Assembly: GCA_905182735.1 (NCBI GenBank)
Contig: CAJJCT010000019.1
Location: forward strand, 1-64,000
Length of the DNA stretch: 64,000 bases
Direction of reading: 5' to 3'
Origin: Candidatus Marivariicella framensis
GTDB lineage: Bacteria > Bacteroidota > Bacteroidia > Flavobacteriales > Flavobacteriaceae
This document shows, one piece after another, positions 44,183-52,738 of the stretch (position 1 is its first letter; every line of letters begins with the position of its first letter). Under the pieces are notes generated by a model. It made no database searches and was not told the DNA's origin. It saw nothing but the letters and a program-made list of their open reading frames with translations. The position numbers were made by a program, and so were the translations under genes.

Positions 44183-44740
44183 ATGAATTTTGAAATTAAA
44201 AATGCTGTTAAAGTATTAAATAATGGAGGATTGATTCTATATCCTACAGATACTGTATGGGGAATTGGATGTGATGCAACTAATCCTGAAGCAGTAAAAA
44301 AAATATTTAAAATCAAAAAAAGAAAATCAAAAAATGCACTTATATGCTTAGTTAGTAATATAAATATGTTGAAAGATTATATAACCAAAATACCCAAAGG
44401 ATATGAATCATTAATAACTGATCCAGTTCCAACTACAATAATTTACAATAATCCAATAGGAGTGGCTCATAATTTAGTAGCAAGGGATAATACATTGGGT
44501 ATTAGAATACCAAATCATGAATTTTGTAATAGATTAATCACTGAGTTTTCTAAACCAATTGTTTCGACATCTGCAAATATTAGTCAAAATAAAACACCTT
44601 CAATATATTCCGAAATATCATCAACAATTTTGGAAGGTGTTGATCATGTTGTAAATTTGCAAAAAGAAAAAACAAGTAGTTTGCCATCAAGAATATTTAA
44701 AATAGATATTAAAGGAGAGCTTCAAATAATTCGTGAATAA
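44183..44740 (+). CDS. Threonylcarbamoyl-AMP synthase (Sua5/YciO/YrdC family)
   Basis: A 185-residue protein making threonylcarbamoyl-adenylate for t6A37 modification of tRNAs reading ANN codons. Motifs: NNGGLILYPTDTVWGIGCDATN at the start, KIKKRKSKNALICLV with the basic KxR binding site, TLGIRIPNHEF and IVSTSANISQNKTP. Length fits the YrdC-only (TsaC-type) form. It abuts cca, and both act on tRNA. Confidence 0.92.
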   Translation: MNFEIKNAVKVLNNGGLILYPTDTVWGIGCDATNPEAVKKIFKIKKRKSKNALICLVSNINMLKDYITKIPKGYESLITDPVPTTIIYNNPIGVAHNLVARDNTLGIRIPNHEFCNRLITEFSKPIVSTSANISQNKTPSIYSEISSTILEGVDHVVNLQKEKTSSLPSRIFKIDIKGELQIIRE

Positions 44741-46168
44741 ATGAATTTGCCGAATACAGATGAATTATTAAGTTCACAGCTTTTCCAAATAATAAAAAAG
44801 GTTGTTGAAAAATCCAAAATTGAAACATATTTAATTGGGGGATTTGTTAGAGATTTTTTATTACAAAAAAAAGACTCAAAAGATATTGATATTGTTGCTA
44901 TAGGAAGTGGAATAGAAATTGCTAAATCAGTTCAAAAGGAACTTCCAAATGCAAGCAAAATTCAAGTTTTTAAAAACTATGGTACGGCTATGTTTAAATG
45001 GAGAGGAGTAGTCCTTGAGTTTGTTGGTGCAAGGAAAGAATCATATTCAAAAGAAAGCAGAAATCCAATAGTAGAAAAAGGAACATTAAAAAATGACCAA
45101 AATAGACGAGATTTTACAATAAATGCACTAGCAATAAGTCTTAATTCTACAAATTTTGGAAAAATTTTAGATCCCTTTAATGGATTTGATGACATAAAAA
45201 ATGGTATTATAAAAACACCTTTAGATCCTAATAAAACATATAGTGACGATCCGTTAAGAATGTTAAGAGCTATACGATTTGCAACCCAATTAGGTTTTAA
45301 AATTGAAGAAAAATCATTGAATTCTATATATGAAAATAAAGATAGGATTGAAATAGTCTCCAAAGAAAGAATTATAGATGAAATTAATAAAATTATTTCA
45401 TCACAAAAACCATCAATTGGATTTACAATATTAGAACAAACTGGGCTATTAAAAAGTATACTTCCAGAAATTCAAAACTTAAAAGGAATTGAAGAAGTAG
45501 AAGGGTTTAAACATAAAGATAATTTTTATCATACATTAGAAGTTCTAGATAATATCTGTGAATCAACTGACAACCTATGGCTCAGATGGGCCGCCCTTCT
45601 TCATGATATTGGTAAAGCTCCAACAAAAAAGCTAATAAAAGATGTTGGATGGACCTTTCACGGTCATGAGTTTGTTGGATCAAAAATGGTTTACAAATTG
45701 TTTAAAAGGCTTAAAATGCCATTAAATGACACAATAAAATATGTTCAAAAGCTTATTTTTATGAGCTCTCGTCCAATTATTATAGCACAAGAGATGGTTA
45801 CAGATGCAGCCGTTAGAAGGTTGGTTTTTGATGCTGGTAATTCTATTGATGACCTGATTTGCTTATGTAAGGCAGATATAACCACAAAAAATCAAAAAAA
45901 ATTTTTAGAATATCATAAAAACTTTGAGTTAGTAACTAATAAAATTATTGAAGTAGAAAAAAGAGATAAAATTAGAAATTTTCAACCTCCTGTTGATGGA
46001 GATTTAATTATGAAATATTTTAATTTAGAACCTTGCCGAGAAATAGGAAAAATAAAAGACGTGATTAAAGAAGCAATTCTTGAGGGGAAAATTCCCAATG
46101 AAAAAAATGCTGCTTTTGAATTAATGAAGCTAACAGGTAAAAAATTAGGACTCAAAACTGATGAATAA
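44741..46168 (+). CDS. CCA-adding tRNA nucleotidyltransferase with HD domain
   Basis: A 475-residue class II nucleotidyltransferase. The head domain has LIGGFVRDFLLQKKDSKDIDIV (metal Asp pair), NQNRRDFTINALAISL, GFDDIKNGIIKTPLDPNKTYSDDPLRMLRAIRFATQLGF, and the C-terminal part holds an HD motif LLHDIGKAP. It adds or repairs the tRNA 3' CCA. The HD domain is common in Bacteroidota versions. It starts one base after the Sua5-family gene and overlaps the COX15 gene by 8 bases. Confidence 0.94.
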   Translation: MNLPNTDELLSSQLFQIIKKVVEKSKIETYLIGGFVRDFLLQKKDSKDIDIVAIGSGIEIAKSVQKELPNASKIQVFKNYGTAMFKWRGVVLEFVGARKESYSKESRNPIVEKGTLKNDQNRRDFTINALAISLNSTNFGKILDPFNGFDDIKNGIIKTPLDPNKTYSDDPLRMLRAIRFATQLGFKIEEKSLNSIYENKDRIEIVSKERIIDEINKIISSQKPSIGFTILEQTGLLKSILPEIQNLKGIEEVEGFKHKDNFYHTLEVLDNICESTDNLWLRWAALLHDIGKAPTKKLIKDVGWTFHGHEFVGSKMVYKLFKRLKMPLNDTIKYVQKLIFMSSRPIIIAQEMVTDAAVRRLVFDAGNSIDDLICLCKADITTKNQKKFLEYHKNFELVTNKIIEVEKRDKIRNFQPPVDGDLIMKYFNLEPCREIGKIKDVIKEAILEGKIPNEKNAAFELMKLTGKKLGLKTDE

Positions 46169-47180
46169 TAAATTTGTTTTTTCTTTAAAAGCGTCACTTG
46201 TCTTAATTTTACTAGTAATCGCTGCAGGAGCTACAGTTAGAGTTACCGGAAGTGGAATGGGCTGTCCAGACTGGCCAAAATGTTTTGGTTACCTCATTCC
46301 CCCCACAGAGAAAAGTCAACTAGAGTGGAAGACAGAATTTTTTTACAACACAAATGAAGTAATAATTATAAATGAATTTCTAAGAGTAGCTAAATCTAAT
46401 TTTAAATCAGGTAAAAATTATAATAGTTCAAATTGGGCACCTTATTTAAAACATGACTATTCAGTTTTTAACGTTTATCATACTTGGATTGAATTTATAA
46501 ATAGGTTGATAGGAGCAATTGCAGGAGTTGTAACTCTTTCAATGTTATTTTTTTCACTATCATACTGGAAAAAAAATAAAATTGTTGTTTTTGGATCTCT
46601 ACTTGTAGTGCTAGGAATGGGGTTTCAAGCATGGCTTGGTAAAGAAGTTGTTGATTCTAACCTTCTGCCTTTAAAAATTACAATTCACATGTTAATGGCT
46701 TTAATAATTCTTGCTTTACTTGTATTGCTTTTAAATATAACAACCTATAATTCAATTAATATAAAAAATAAAAAAATAATTTATATAACAATTACAGCGT
46801 TTTGTTTAACATTAATTCAGATATTTTCTGGAACTCAAGTAAGGCAATTTATAGACCTTCAGATGAATCAATATCCAAATCAATATGAATTATGGTTAAA
46901 ATTCGCTCCAATAAAATTCTATTTTCACCGGAGTTTTTCAATTTTAGTTTTTGCAACCCATTTATTTCTTTGGTTAGAATTTAAAAAAAATACCTTTATT
47001 CCCTTTTCTCTAAAAATAATAATTAGTGTAATTGGTCTTGAGATATTTACTGGAGTACTAATGTATTATTTAGATTTTCCTATTACCACTCAACCAATTC
47101 ATTTATTTTTAGCAACTTTAATTTTTAGCGCTCAGCTGCACTTACTGTTTCAATTAACCTTAACAAATAAATATAAATGA
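46161..47180 (+). CDS. ctaA: Haem A synthase, COX15/CtaA family
   Basis: A 339-residue inner-membrane protein with about eight helices that oxidises haem O to haem A for cytochrome c oxidase. Motifs: GATVRVTGSGMGCPDWPKCFG near residue 25, the haem-ligand HTWIEFINRLIGA (His111 region), GFQAWLGKEVV, and the later HRSFSILVFATHL. It implies an aa3 or related terminal oxidase. No oxidase subunit is nearby. It overlaps cca by 8 bases and the next gene by 4 bases. Confidence 0.93.
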   Translation: MNNKFVFSLKASLVLILLVIAAGATVRVTGSGMGCPDWPKCFGYLIPPTEKSQLEWKTEFFYNTNEVIIINEFLRVAKSNFKSGKNYNSSNWAPYLKHDYSVFNVYHTWIEFINRLIGAIAGVVTLSMLFFSLSYWKKNKIVVFGSLLVVLGMGFQAWLGKEVVDSNLLPLKITIHMLMALIILALLVLLLNITTYNSINIKNKKIIYITITAFCLTLIQIFSGTQVRQFIDLQMNQYPNQYELWLKFAPIKFYFHRSFSILVFATHLFLWLEFKKNTFIPFSLKIIISVIGLEIFTGVLMYYLDFPITTQPIHLFLATLIFSAQLHLLFQLTLTNKYK

Positions 47181-47659
47181 TATTAAGAATAAGAACCATT
47201 TTAGATGTAGAGAATGATGTGCTTCGTGATATCGAAATTGATGAAACCTCTCTTCTAAAAGATCTACATGTTTCAATAACTAAATCATATGGATTTGAAG
47301 GAAAAGAAATGGCGTCTTTTTTTAAAACTAATGAAACCTGGGATCAAGGAGATGAAATGAGTTTAATAGATTTAGGTGTTGGTAAAGATTATTCTAATGA
47401 GAGCTTAAATAAACTTTTTAATTCCGAAAACAATCGACTTTTATATGTTTATGATTTTTTAGCATTATGGACTTTTTTTATTGAAGTAATGGAAGTTTCA
47501 GAAAATGATAAGAATATTAAATATCCTAATCTGGTTTTTTCTCAAGGAGAGGTTCCAGAAGACCCTCCAATAAAAATCTTTGAAGAATCAAACTCAGATA
47601 ATGAAGAATCAGAAGAAAATAAAGATCATAATGATATAGATTATGATGAGTTTTATTAA
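47177..47659 (+). CDS. Plasmid pRiA4b ORF-3 / IS1096 TnpR-like protein
   Basis: A 160-residue acidic protein. The start MILRIRTILDVENDVLRDIEIDETSLLKDLHVSI and the central LYVYDFLALWTFFIEV fit the pRiA4b ORF-3-like family, also named IS1096 passenger TnpR-like. The tail is very acidic (DNEESEENKDHNDIDYDE). Family function is unknown. Despite the family names there is no sign of an element here, and it is joined by a 4-base overlap to ctaA in a housekeeping run. Confidence 0.8.
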   Translation: MILRIRTILDVENDVLRDIEIDETSLLKDLHVSITKSYGFEGKEMASFFKTNETWDQGDEMSLIDLGVGKDYSNESLNKLFNSENNRLLYVYDFLALWTFFIEVMEVSENDKNIKYPNLVFSQGEVPEDPPIKIFEESNSDNEESEENKDHNDIDYDEFY

Positions 47660-47700
47660 AATGTCATAAGGATGTCGTTAGATTATCCCTAGGTTTTATA

Positions 47701-47708
47701 TAAGTTTG
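47701..47708 (+). promoter_or_regulatory. -7 promoter box for the XRE gene
   Basis: TAAGTTTG matches TAnnTTTG and ends 15 bases before the ATG at 47724. A TTG at 47706 that could serve as an earlier start lies inside this box, which argues against it. Confidence 0.5.
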
Positions 47709-47723
47709 ATTATATTTAGCATA

Positions 47724-48170
47724 ATGGACACAGGATTTAAAATAAAAGATCTAAGAACGAAATTCGGTTACACCCAGCTTAAACTTTCTGAACTTTCTGG
47801 TTTATCTATAAGAACCATACAAAGAATAGAAAATAATGAGGTTAATCCAAGCTCCTATAGTTTGAAAACATTAAGTAGTGTCTTTAATGAGGATTTAGTT
47901 ACAACAAAACATAATACGAAAACAACAAAGTTTTGGGAGTTTATAATCCCTTTGAATCTAAATAAGTTTATACAGCAATTAAAAGACATAGATAATAAAC
48001 ACATTTGGATTTCCTTTATTGTTGGGTTTTGTATTTCTTTTAGTATAATAATTGGAGATGCAAATGACAATTTAGGTTTATGGCTTAGTATAGGGATAAC
48101 CGTAAGTTCTCTAATTTGGGTTGCAAACAATTACAAAGAGTTAAAAAAATTGAAGAAGAAAAATTCCTAA
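47724..48170 (+). CDS. XRE-family regulator with two membrane helices
   Basis: A 148-residue protein. The N-terminal Cro/C1-type helix-turn-helix (about residues 4-58) reads IKDLRTKFGYTQLKLSELSGLSIRTIQRIENNEVNPS. It is followed by two hydrophobic segments (about 95-110 and 115-135), so the regulator is probably membrane-anchored. The ATG at 47724 is chosen over TTG at 47706, which lies in the promoter box. The target and signal are unknown. It converges on the next gene with a 9-base spacer. Confidence 0.82.
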   Translation: MDTGFKIKDLRTKFGYTQLKLSELSGLSIRTIQRIENNEVNPSSYSLKTLSSVFNEDLVTTKHNTKTTKFWEFIIPLNLNKFIQQLKDIDNKHIWISFIVGFCISFSIIIGDANDNLGLWLSIGITVSSLIWVANNYKELKKLKKKNS

Positions 48171-48179
48171 ACGAATTTT

Positions 48180-49244
48180 TTATTTTCTTAGAAAAGATAT
48201 TGGTTTAATATTTTTATAATTTCTTTTTAAAAAAGATAACGAGGCTTCCATTATATCTCCCATTGATTTACTGTTCTTAAAAGCTTTATCATTAGTGAAT
48301 TTATAAATTTCAAGTTTTAGTTTATTTAAATTTTTATTAATAGTAATTGGACTTTCCTTCATTGAAATCAATAATTGATCAATTTTATCCTCATTACTAA
48401 TTATTCTTTTTGCAACAATTGATCTTTCTTCAATTTTATATTGATCTATTGAGTCATGTGTAAGTTTTTTTTGAACCATTTTAATTAAAGGTTGATTTTC
48501 TTTAAAGAACTGAGGACGATAAACTGAAAATTTACCTTCATAACTTTGTTGATCAAAATCAATAGCTCTTATTTTATATACAACTTGATCAAAATCATGG
48601 ATTGGAACTATAACATAATTATAAGCCCTCATATCACCCAATAATCTGACCATACATCTTTCATTAAACTTTACATATTCCTTAGCTATTTGTGCTTGTT
48701 CTGATTCTGAACATTTTGGAAGCATATCCTTTATAAATACGTCACCTGGAATTCCAGCTATATGTTCTTCAATTAAGGTAGATTCATTTACTAGGAAATT
48801 TAAATTATAAGGAGATAGCATATGCTCAAACTCCAAACCAAATACTCGTGAAGAATCTGTTTTTTTTATATAGAAATAGGTGAAATTATCATTGAATATA
48901 TTCCTCACCTTAACTCTAAAGGGCTTTGAGTTTCCAAAAGTGCAGTAATCAATAGCATCTATATTTAAATATGATATTGTTGACTCATTTCCGTCAGAAT
49001 GAAGAATAGTATATAGTTTTTTTAAATTATAATCAATTTCTTTTAATTCACTATCAGAATAATATACCCTTGTCCACAACGTATCGTTATCATTTTCGTC
49101 ATAAACAACTATACTTCCCTGAAACCTTAATAAGTCTTCGTATGAAATTGGTATTTCCATCCACCTATTGAAATCAATCAAATATTTTTTTAAAATATTT
49201 GATATTGGGAAAAAAGGTTTTTTTTTGGAAATGAGTTTTTTCAT
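48180..49244 (-). CDS. Unknown protein with kinase-fold-like motifs
   Basis: A 354-residue soluble protein that I cannot place in a named family. Several parts resemble a protein- or aminoglycoside-kinase fold: Lys128 in YFYIKK (possible ATP lysine), LIEEHIAGIPGDVF (157-170, hinge-like), LGDMRAYNYVI (202-212) with Asp204 and Asn209 spaced as in a catalytic D-x4-N loop, and IRAIDFDQQ (225-233) with Asp229 in the place of the metal-binding DFG/IDF motif. The fold call is an inference. It lies next to the divergent uvrB. Confidence 0.65.
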   Translation of the reverse strand: MKKLISKKKPFFPISNILKKYLIDFNRWMEIPISYEDLLRFQGSIVVYDENDNDTLWTRVYYSDSELKEIDYNLKKLYTILHSDGNESTISYLNIDAIDYCTFGNSKPFRVKVRNIFNDNFTYFYIKKTDSSRVFGLEFEHMLSPYNLNFLVNESTLIEEHIAGIPGDVFIKDMLPKCSESEQAQIAKEYVKFNERCMVRLLGDMRAYNYVIVPIHDFDQVVYKIRAIDFDQQSYEGKFSVYRPQFFKENQPLIKMVQKKLTHDSIDQYKIEERSIVAKRIISNEDKIDQLLISMKESPITINKNLNKLKLEIYKFTNDKAFKNSKSMGDIMEASLSFLKRNYKNIKPISFLRK

Positions 49245-49344
49245 TTTATTACTTATCTCTACTAAATTAACACCTTTATCAAAATAAACATTTAATTTTA
49301 AAGTTAGTAATTAAAAAGCACTCATTTAAAAGCAATAAAACACA

Positions 49345-49352
49345 TACTTTTG
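49345..49352 (+). promoter_or_regulatory. -7 promoter box for uvrB
   Basis: TACTTTTG matches TAnnTTTG and ends 16 bases before the uvrB ATG. No SOS (LexA) box was recognised upstream, and no -33 TTG at the usual spacing. Confidence 0.5.
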
Positions 49353-49368
49353 TGTTCAAAGTTCAAAA

Positions 49369-51366
49369 ATGAAATTTAAAATTGTTTCAGATTTTTCACC
49401 AACTGGTGATCAGCCAAAAGCTATAAAAGAAATTTTATCAAGTTTTAAAAATAATGACAAGTACATTACACTTCAAGGAGTTACTGGATCTGGAAAAACT
49501 TTTACTGTAGCAAATGTTATAGAGCAAATTGAAAAACCTACTTTAGTTTTAGCTCACAATAAAACTTTAGCTGCACAATTATACTCTGAATTTAAACAGT
49601 TCTTTCCAAATAATGCTGTTGAATATTTCGTCTCCTATTATGATTATTACCAGCCTGAAGCATATATGCCAATAAGTGGTACTTATATCGAAAAAGATCT
49701 TTCAATAAATGAAGAAATAGAAAAATTAAGATTAAGTACAACCTCGTCCTTACTATCTGGAAGAAGAGATGTGATAGTTGTGGCATCAGTATCTTGCTTA
49801 TATGGAATTGGAAATCCAGTTGAATTTCAAAAAAACACAATCAAAATTGAGAAAAATCAAAAAATATCAAGAACAAAACTTCTTCAAACATTAGTACAAA
49901 GTCTTTATTCAAGAACAACTGCTAATTTTGATAGAGGAAACTTTAGGGTCCAAGGTGATGTAATTGATATTTATCCTGGGTACACAGACACAGCATATAA
50001 AATTCATTTTTTTGGAGATGAAATTGATGAAATTGAATCATTTGATCCAATTAACAATAAAATAATTGATCCTCAGGATGAAATTAAAATATACCCTGCC
50101 AATATGTTTGTCACATCTCCTGATATTCTCCAAAATGCTATTCATCAAATACAAATTGATCTAGTCAAACAAGTTGATTATTTCAAAGAAATTGGAAAGC
50201 ATTTAGAAGCTAAGCGCCTCAAGGAAAGAACTGAATTTGACTTAGAAATGATACGTGAATTGGGTTATTGCTCCGGAATTGAAAACTATTCAAGATATTT
50301 AGATGGAAGAAGTCCTGGAACTAGGCCATTTTGTTTACTCGATTATTTTCCAGGTGATTATTTAATGGTTATTGATGAAAGTCATGTTACTATTTCACAA
50401 GTTCATGCTATGTATGGAGGAGATAGGTCACGGAAAGAAAATCTTGTAGATTATGGATTTCGTCTCCCCGCAGCAATGGATAATAGACCACTGAAGTTTG
50501 AAGAATTTGAAAGTTTACAAAATCAAATTATGTATGTAAGTGCAACACCTGCTGATTACGAACTTGAAAAAACAGAAGGATTTGTAATTGAACAAGTAAT
50601 AAGACCAACTGGACTTTTGGATCCTGAAATTGAAGTTCGTCCCAGTTTAAATCAAATTGATGATTTAATAGATGAAATACAAAAAAGAATTGAAAGTGAT
50701 GAGCGAACTCTAGTTACCACTTTAACAAAAAGAATGGCTGAAGAGCTTACTGCCTATTTGTCTAGGGTAAATATAAGGTGCCGGTACATTCATAGTGATG
50801 TGGATACTTTGGAAAGAGTTGAAATAATGCAGGACCTCAGATTAGGAAGGTTTGACGTGCTAGTTGGAGTTAATTTGCTTAGAGAGGGGTTAGACCTTCC
50901 GGAAGTATCATTAGTCGCAATTCTTGACGCAGATAAAGAAGGTTTTTTAAGGAGCGCTAGGTCTCTTACTCAAACTGTTGGAAGAGCAGCTCGTAATTTG
51001 AATGGAAAAGCTATTATGTATGCAGATAAAGTAACCAAGAGTATGAATAAAACAATAAATGATACCGAATATAGAAGAAAAAAACAAAAAGAATACAATG
51101 CTAAAAACAACAAAAAACCTGAAGCCTTAAATAAATCATTAAACAATGTTTTAGCTAAAAATTCAGTTTCTACATACTCTAAAGAACTTGAACAGCAAAA
51201 AGCTTTAAACTCAATTACTAAGTTTAAGAGTAATGAGGATTTTGAAAAAGCAATTAGAAATACCAGGAAAAATATGGAAAAAGCTGCTAAAGAATTGGAC
51301 TTTATTGAAGCAGCATTACTTAGAGACCAAATTAAGGTTTTACAACTTGAAAAATCAAAGATGTAA
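49369..51366 (+). CDS. uvrB: Excinuclease ABC subunit B
   Basis: UvrB verifies DNA damage and loads UvrC in nucleotide excision repair. The 665-residue protein is full length: Walker A GVTGSGKT (37-44), the beta-hairpin region YYDYYQPEAYMP, the DEAD-like VIDESHVT, YVSATPADYE, helicase motif VI QTVGRAARN, and a C-terminal UVR helical domain with FEKAIRNTRKNMEKAAKELDF. Its stop is directly followed by the stop of the convergent sucC with no base between. Confidence 0.97.
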   Translation: MKFKIVSDFSPTGDQPKAIKEILSSFKNNDKYITLQGVTGSGKTFTVANVIEQIEKPTLVLAHNKTLAAQLYSEFKQFFPNNAVEYFVSYYDYYQPEAYMPISGTYIEKDLSINEEIEKLRLSTTSSLLSGRRDVIVVASVSCLYGIGNPVEFQKNTIKIEKNQKISRTKLLQTLVQSLYSRTTANFDRGNFRVQGDVIDIYPGYTDTAYKIHFFGDEIDEIESFDPINNKIIDPQDEIKIYPANMFVTSPDILQNAIHQIQIDLVKQVDYFKEIGKHLEAKRLKERTEFDLEMIRELGYCSGIENYSRYLDGRSPGTRPFCLLDYFPGDYLMVIDESHVTISQVHAMYGGDRSRKENLVDYGFRLPAAMDNRPLKFEEFESLQNQIMYVSATPADYELEKTEGFVIEQVIRPTGLLDPEIEVRPSLNQIDDLIDEIQKRIESDERTLVTTLTKRMAEELTAYLSRVNIRCRYIHSDVDTLERVEIMQDLRLGRFDVLVGVNLLREGLDLPEVSLVAILDADKEGFLRSARSLTQTVGRAARNLNGKAIMYADKVTKSMNKTINDTEYRRKKQKEYNAKNNKKPEALNKSLNNVLAKNSVSTYSKELEQQKALNSITKFKSNEDFEKAIRNTRKNMEKAAKELDFIEAALLRDQIKVLQLEKSKM

Positions 51367-52560
51367 TTATCGTAATACTTCTTGAACTTTAATAGCCGCC
51401 TCTTCAAAAGCAGTAGCTGCTATGACGTCAAGTTTTGACTTTTGGATTAAAATTTTTGCTTGTTCAGCATTGGTTCCTTGCAACCTAACTATTATGGGAA
51501 CTTTAATTGTATCTCCCATGTTTTTGTAAGCATCAATAATCCCTTGAGCTACTCTATCACACCTTACGATTCCCCCAAATATATTCACGAGAATTGCTTT
51601 AACTTTTGGGTCTTTAAGTATTAATCGAAAAGCAAGTTCTACTCTTTCAGCATCAGCTGTTCCTCCTACATCTAAAAAATTAGCAGGAGATCCTCCTGAT
51701 TGTTTAATTAAATCCATTGTAGCCATTGCTAAACCAGCTCCATTAACCATACAACCAACATTTCCGTCTAAATCAACATAACTAAGTCCTGCTTCACTTG
51801 CTTCAACTTCAACTGGATTTTCTTCAGCTAAATCTCTAAGATTTTTAAAATCTGGGTGTCTAAACAAAGAATTATCATCAATACTCACTTTGGCGTCTAC
51901 AGCTATAATTTTATCATCAGAAGTCTTGAGTACAGGGTTTATTTCAAATAAAGAAGCGTCAGAGCCAACATAAGCCCTATATAAACTTGTTATGAATTTT
52001 ATCATTGACTTAAATGCAGCTCCTTCCAAACCTAAATTAAAAGCAACTTTTCTAGCTTGAAAAGGAAGTAAGCCAAGGGCAGAATCAATTTCTTCATTAA
52101 AAATTAAGTGGGGTGTCTTCTCAGCAACCATTTCTATATCCATACCACCTTCAGTTGAATACATAATCATGTTTTTCCCAGTGGATCTATTAAGAAGAAT
52201 AGAAACATAAAATTCTTTAGGTTCAGAATTACCTGGATAATAGACGTCTTCAGCTATTAAAATTTTATTTACTTTTTTACCCTCCGATGGAGTTTGAGGT
52301 GTTATTAGTTGCATACCAATTATACTTTCTGAAATTTCTTTAACTTCTTTAAGTGATTTTGCTAGTTTTACACCACCTCCTTTTCCCCGTCCACCTGCAT
52401 GTATTTGAGCTTTAATAACAAACCATTTGGTGCCTGTAAGATCCGTGAGCTTCTCTGCTGCTTCAAGAGCGTCATTAGAGTTGTTAGCGACAATACCCTT
52501 TTGGATTGCAACTCCGTAGTTTTCTAAAATACTCTTCCCTTGATATTCGTGTAAATTCAT
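51367..52560 (-). CDS. sucC: Succinyl-CoA synthetase beta subunit
   Basis: SucC with SucD makes succinate and ATP or GTP from succinyl-CoA in the TCA cycle. The 397-residue protein has the ATP-grasp start MNLHEYQGKSILENYGV, AQIHAGGRGKGGGVKL, FEINPVLKT, the catalytic-loop SIDDNSLFRHP, GCMVNGAGLAMATMDLI and NIFGGIVRCD. Length is normal. sucD is not in this window. It also relates to dapD, which uses succinyl-CoA. Confidence 0.97.
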   Translation of the reverse strand: MNLHEYQGKSILENYGVAIQKGIVANNSNDALEAAEKLTDLTGTKWFVIKAQIHAGGRGKGGGVKLAKSLKEVKEISESIIGMQLITPQTPSEGKKVNKILIAEDVYYPGNSEPKEFYVSILLNRSTGKNMIMYSTEGGMDIEMVAEKTPHLIFNEEIDSALGLLPFQARKVAFNLGLEGAAFKSMIKFITSLYRAYVGSDASLFEINPVLKTSDDKIIAVDAKVSIDDNSLFRHPDFKNLRDLAEENPVEVEASEAGLSYVDLDGNVGCMVNGAGLAMATMDLIKQSGGSPANFLDVGGTADAERVELAFRLILKDPKVKAILVNIFGGIVRCDRVAQGIIDAYKNMGDTIKVPIIVRLQGTNAEQAKILIQKSKLDVIAATAFEEAAIKVQEVLR

Positions 52561-52582
52561 AATTTATATAAATAACTTCCTA

Positions 52583-52615
52583 CAAAAATAAAAATCAATA
52601 TGTTAATCACGTCAA
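52583..52615 (-). promoter_or_regulatory. Promoter for sucC
   Basis: On the minus strand a -33 TTG (52613-52615) is followed after 22 bases by the -7 box TATTTTTG (52583-52590). This matches TTG-N17-23-TAnnTTTG. The box ends 22 bases before the sucC ATG. Confidence 0.6.
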
Positions 52616-52710
52616 TTATTTTATATTTCTTTTTATATAAATTTATCTAACAATTATATAATAATCTGGTATATATTATTATTTTTTAATAGGTATTACA
52701 TTCAACTTAA

Positions 52711-52718
52711 TAAATTTG
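52711..52718 (+). promoter_or_regulatory. -7 promoter box for lysA
   Basis: TAAATTTG matches TAnnTTTG and ends 20 bases before the TTG start of lysA. No -33 TTG at the usual spacing was seen. Confidence 0.45.
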
Positions 52719-52738
52719 AAAAATTAAATCAAAACTAA

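Noticed and set aside
47177..47659. IS1096/pRiA4b name suggesting a mobile element
   Set aside because: Names reflect first members of the family. There are no inverted repeats, transposase or target duplication, and the gene is embedded in a tsaC-cca-ctaA run.
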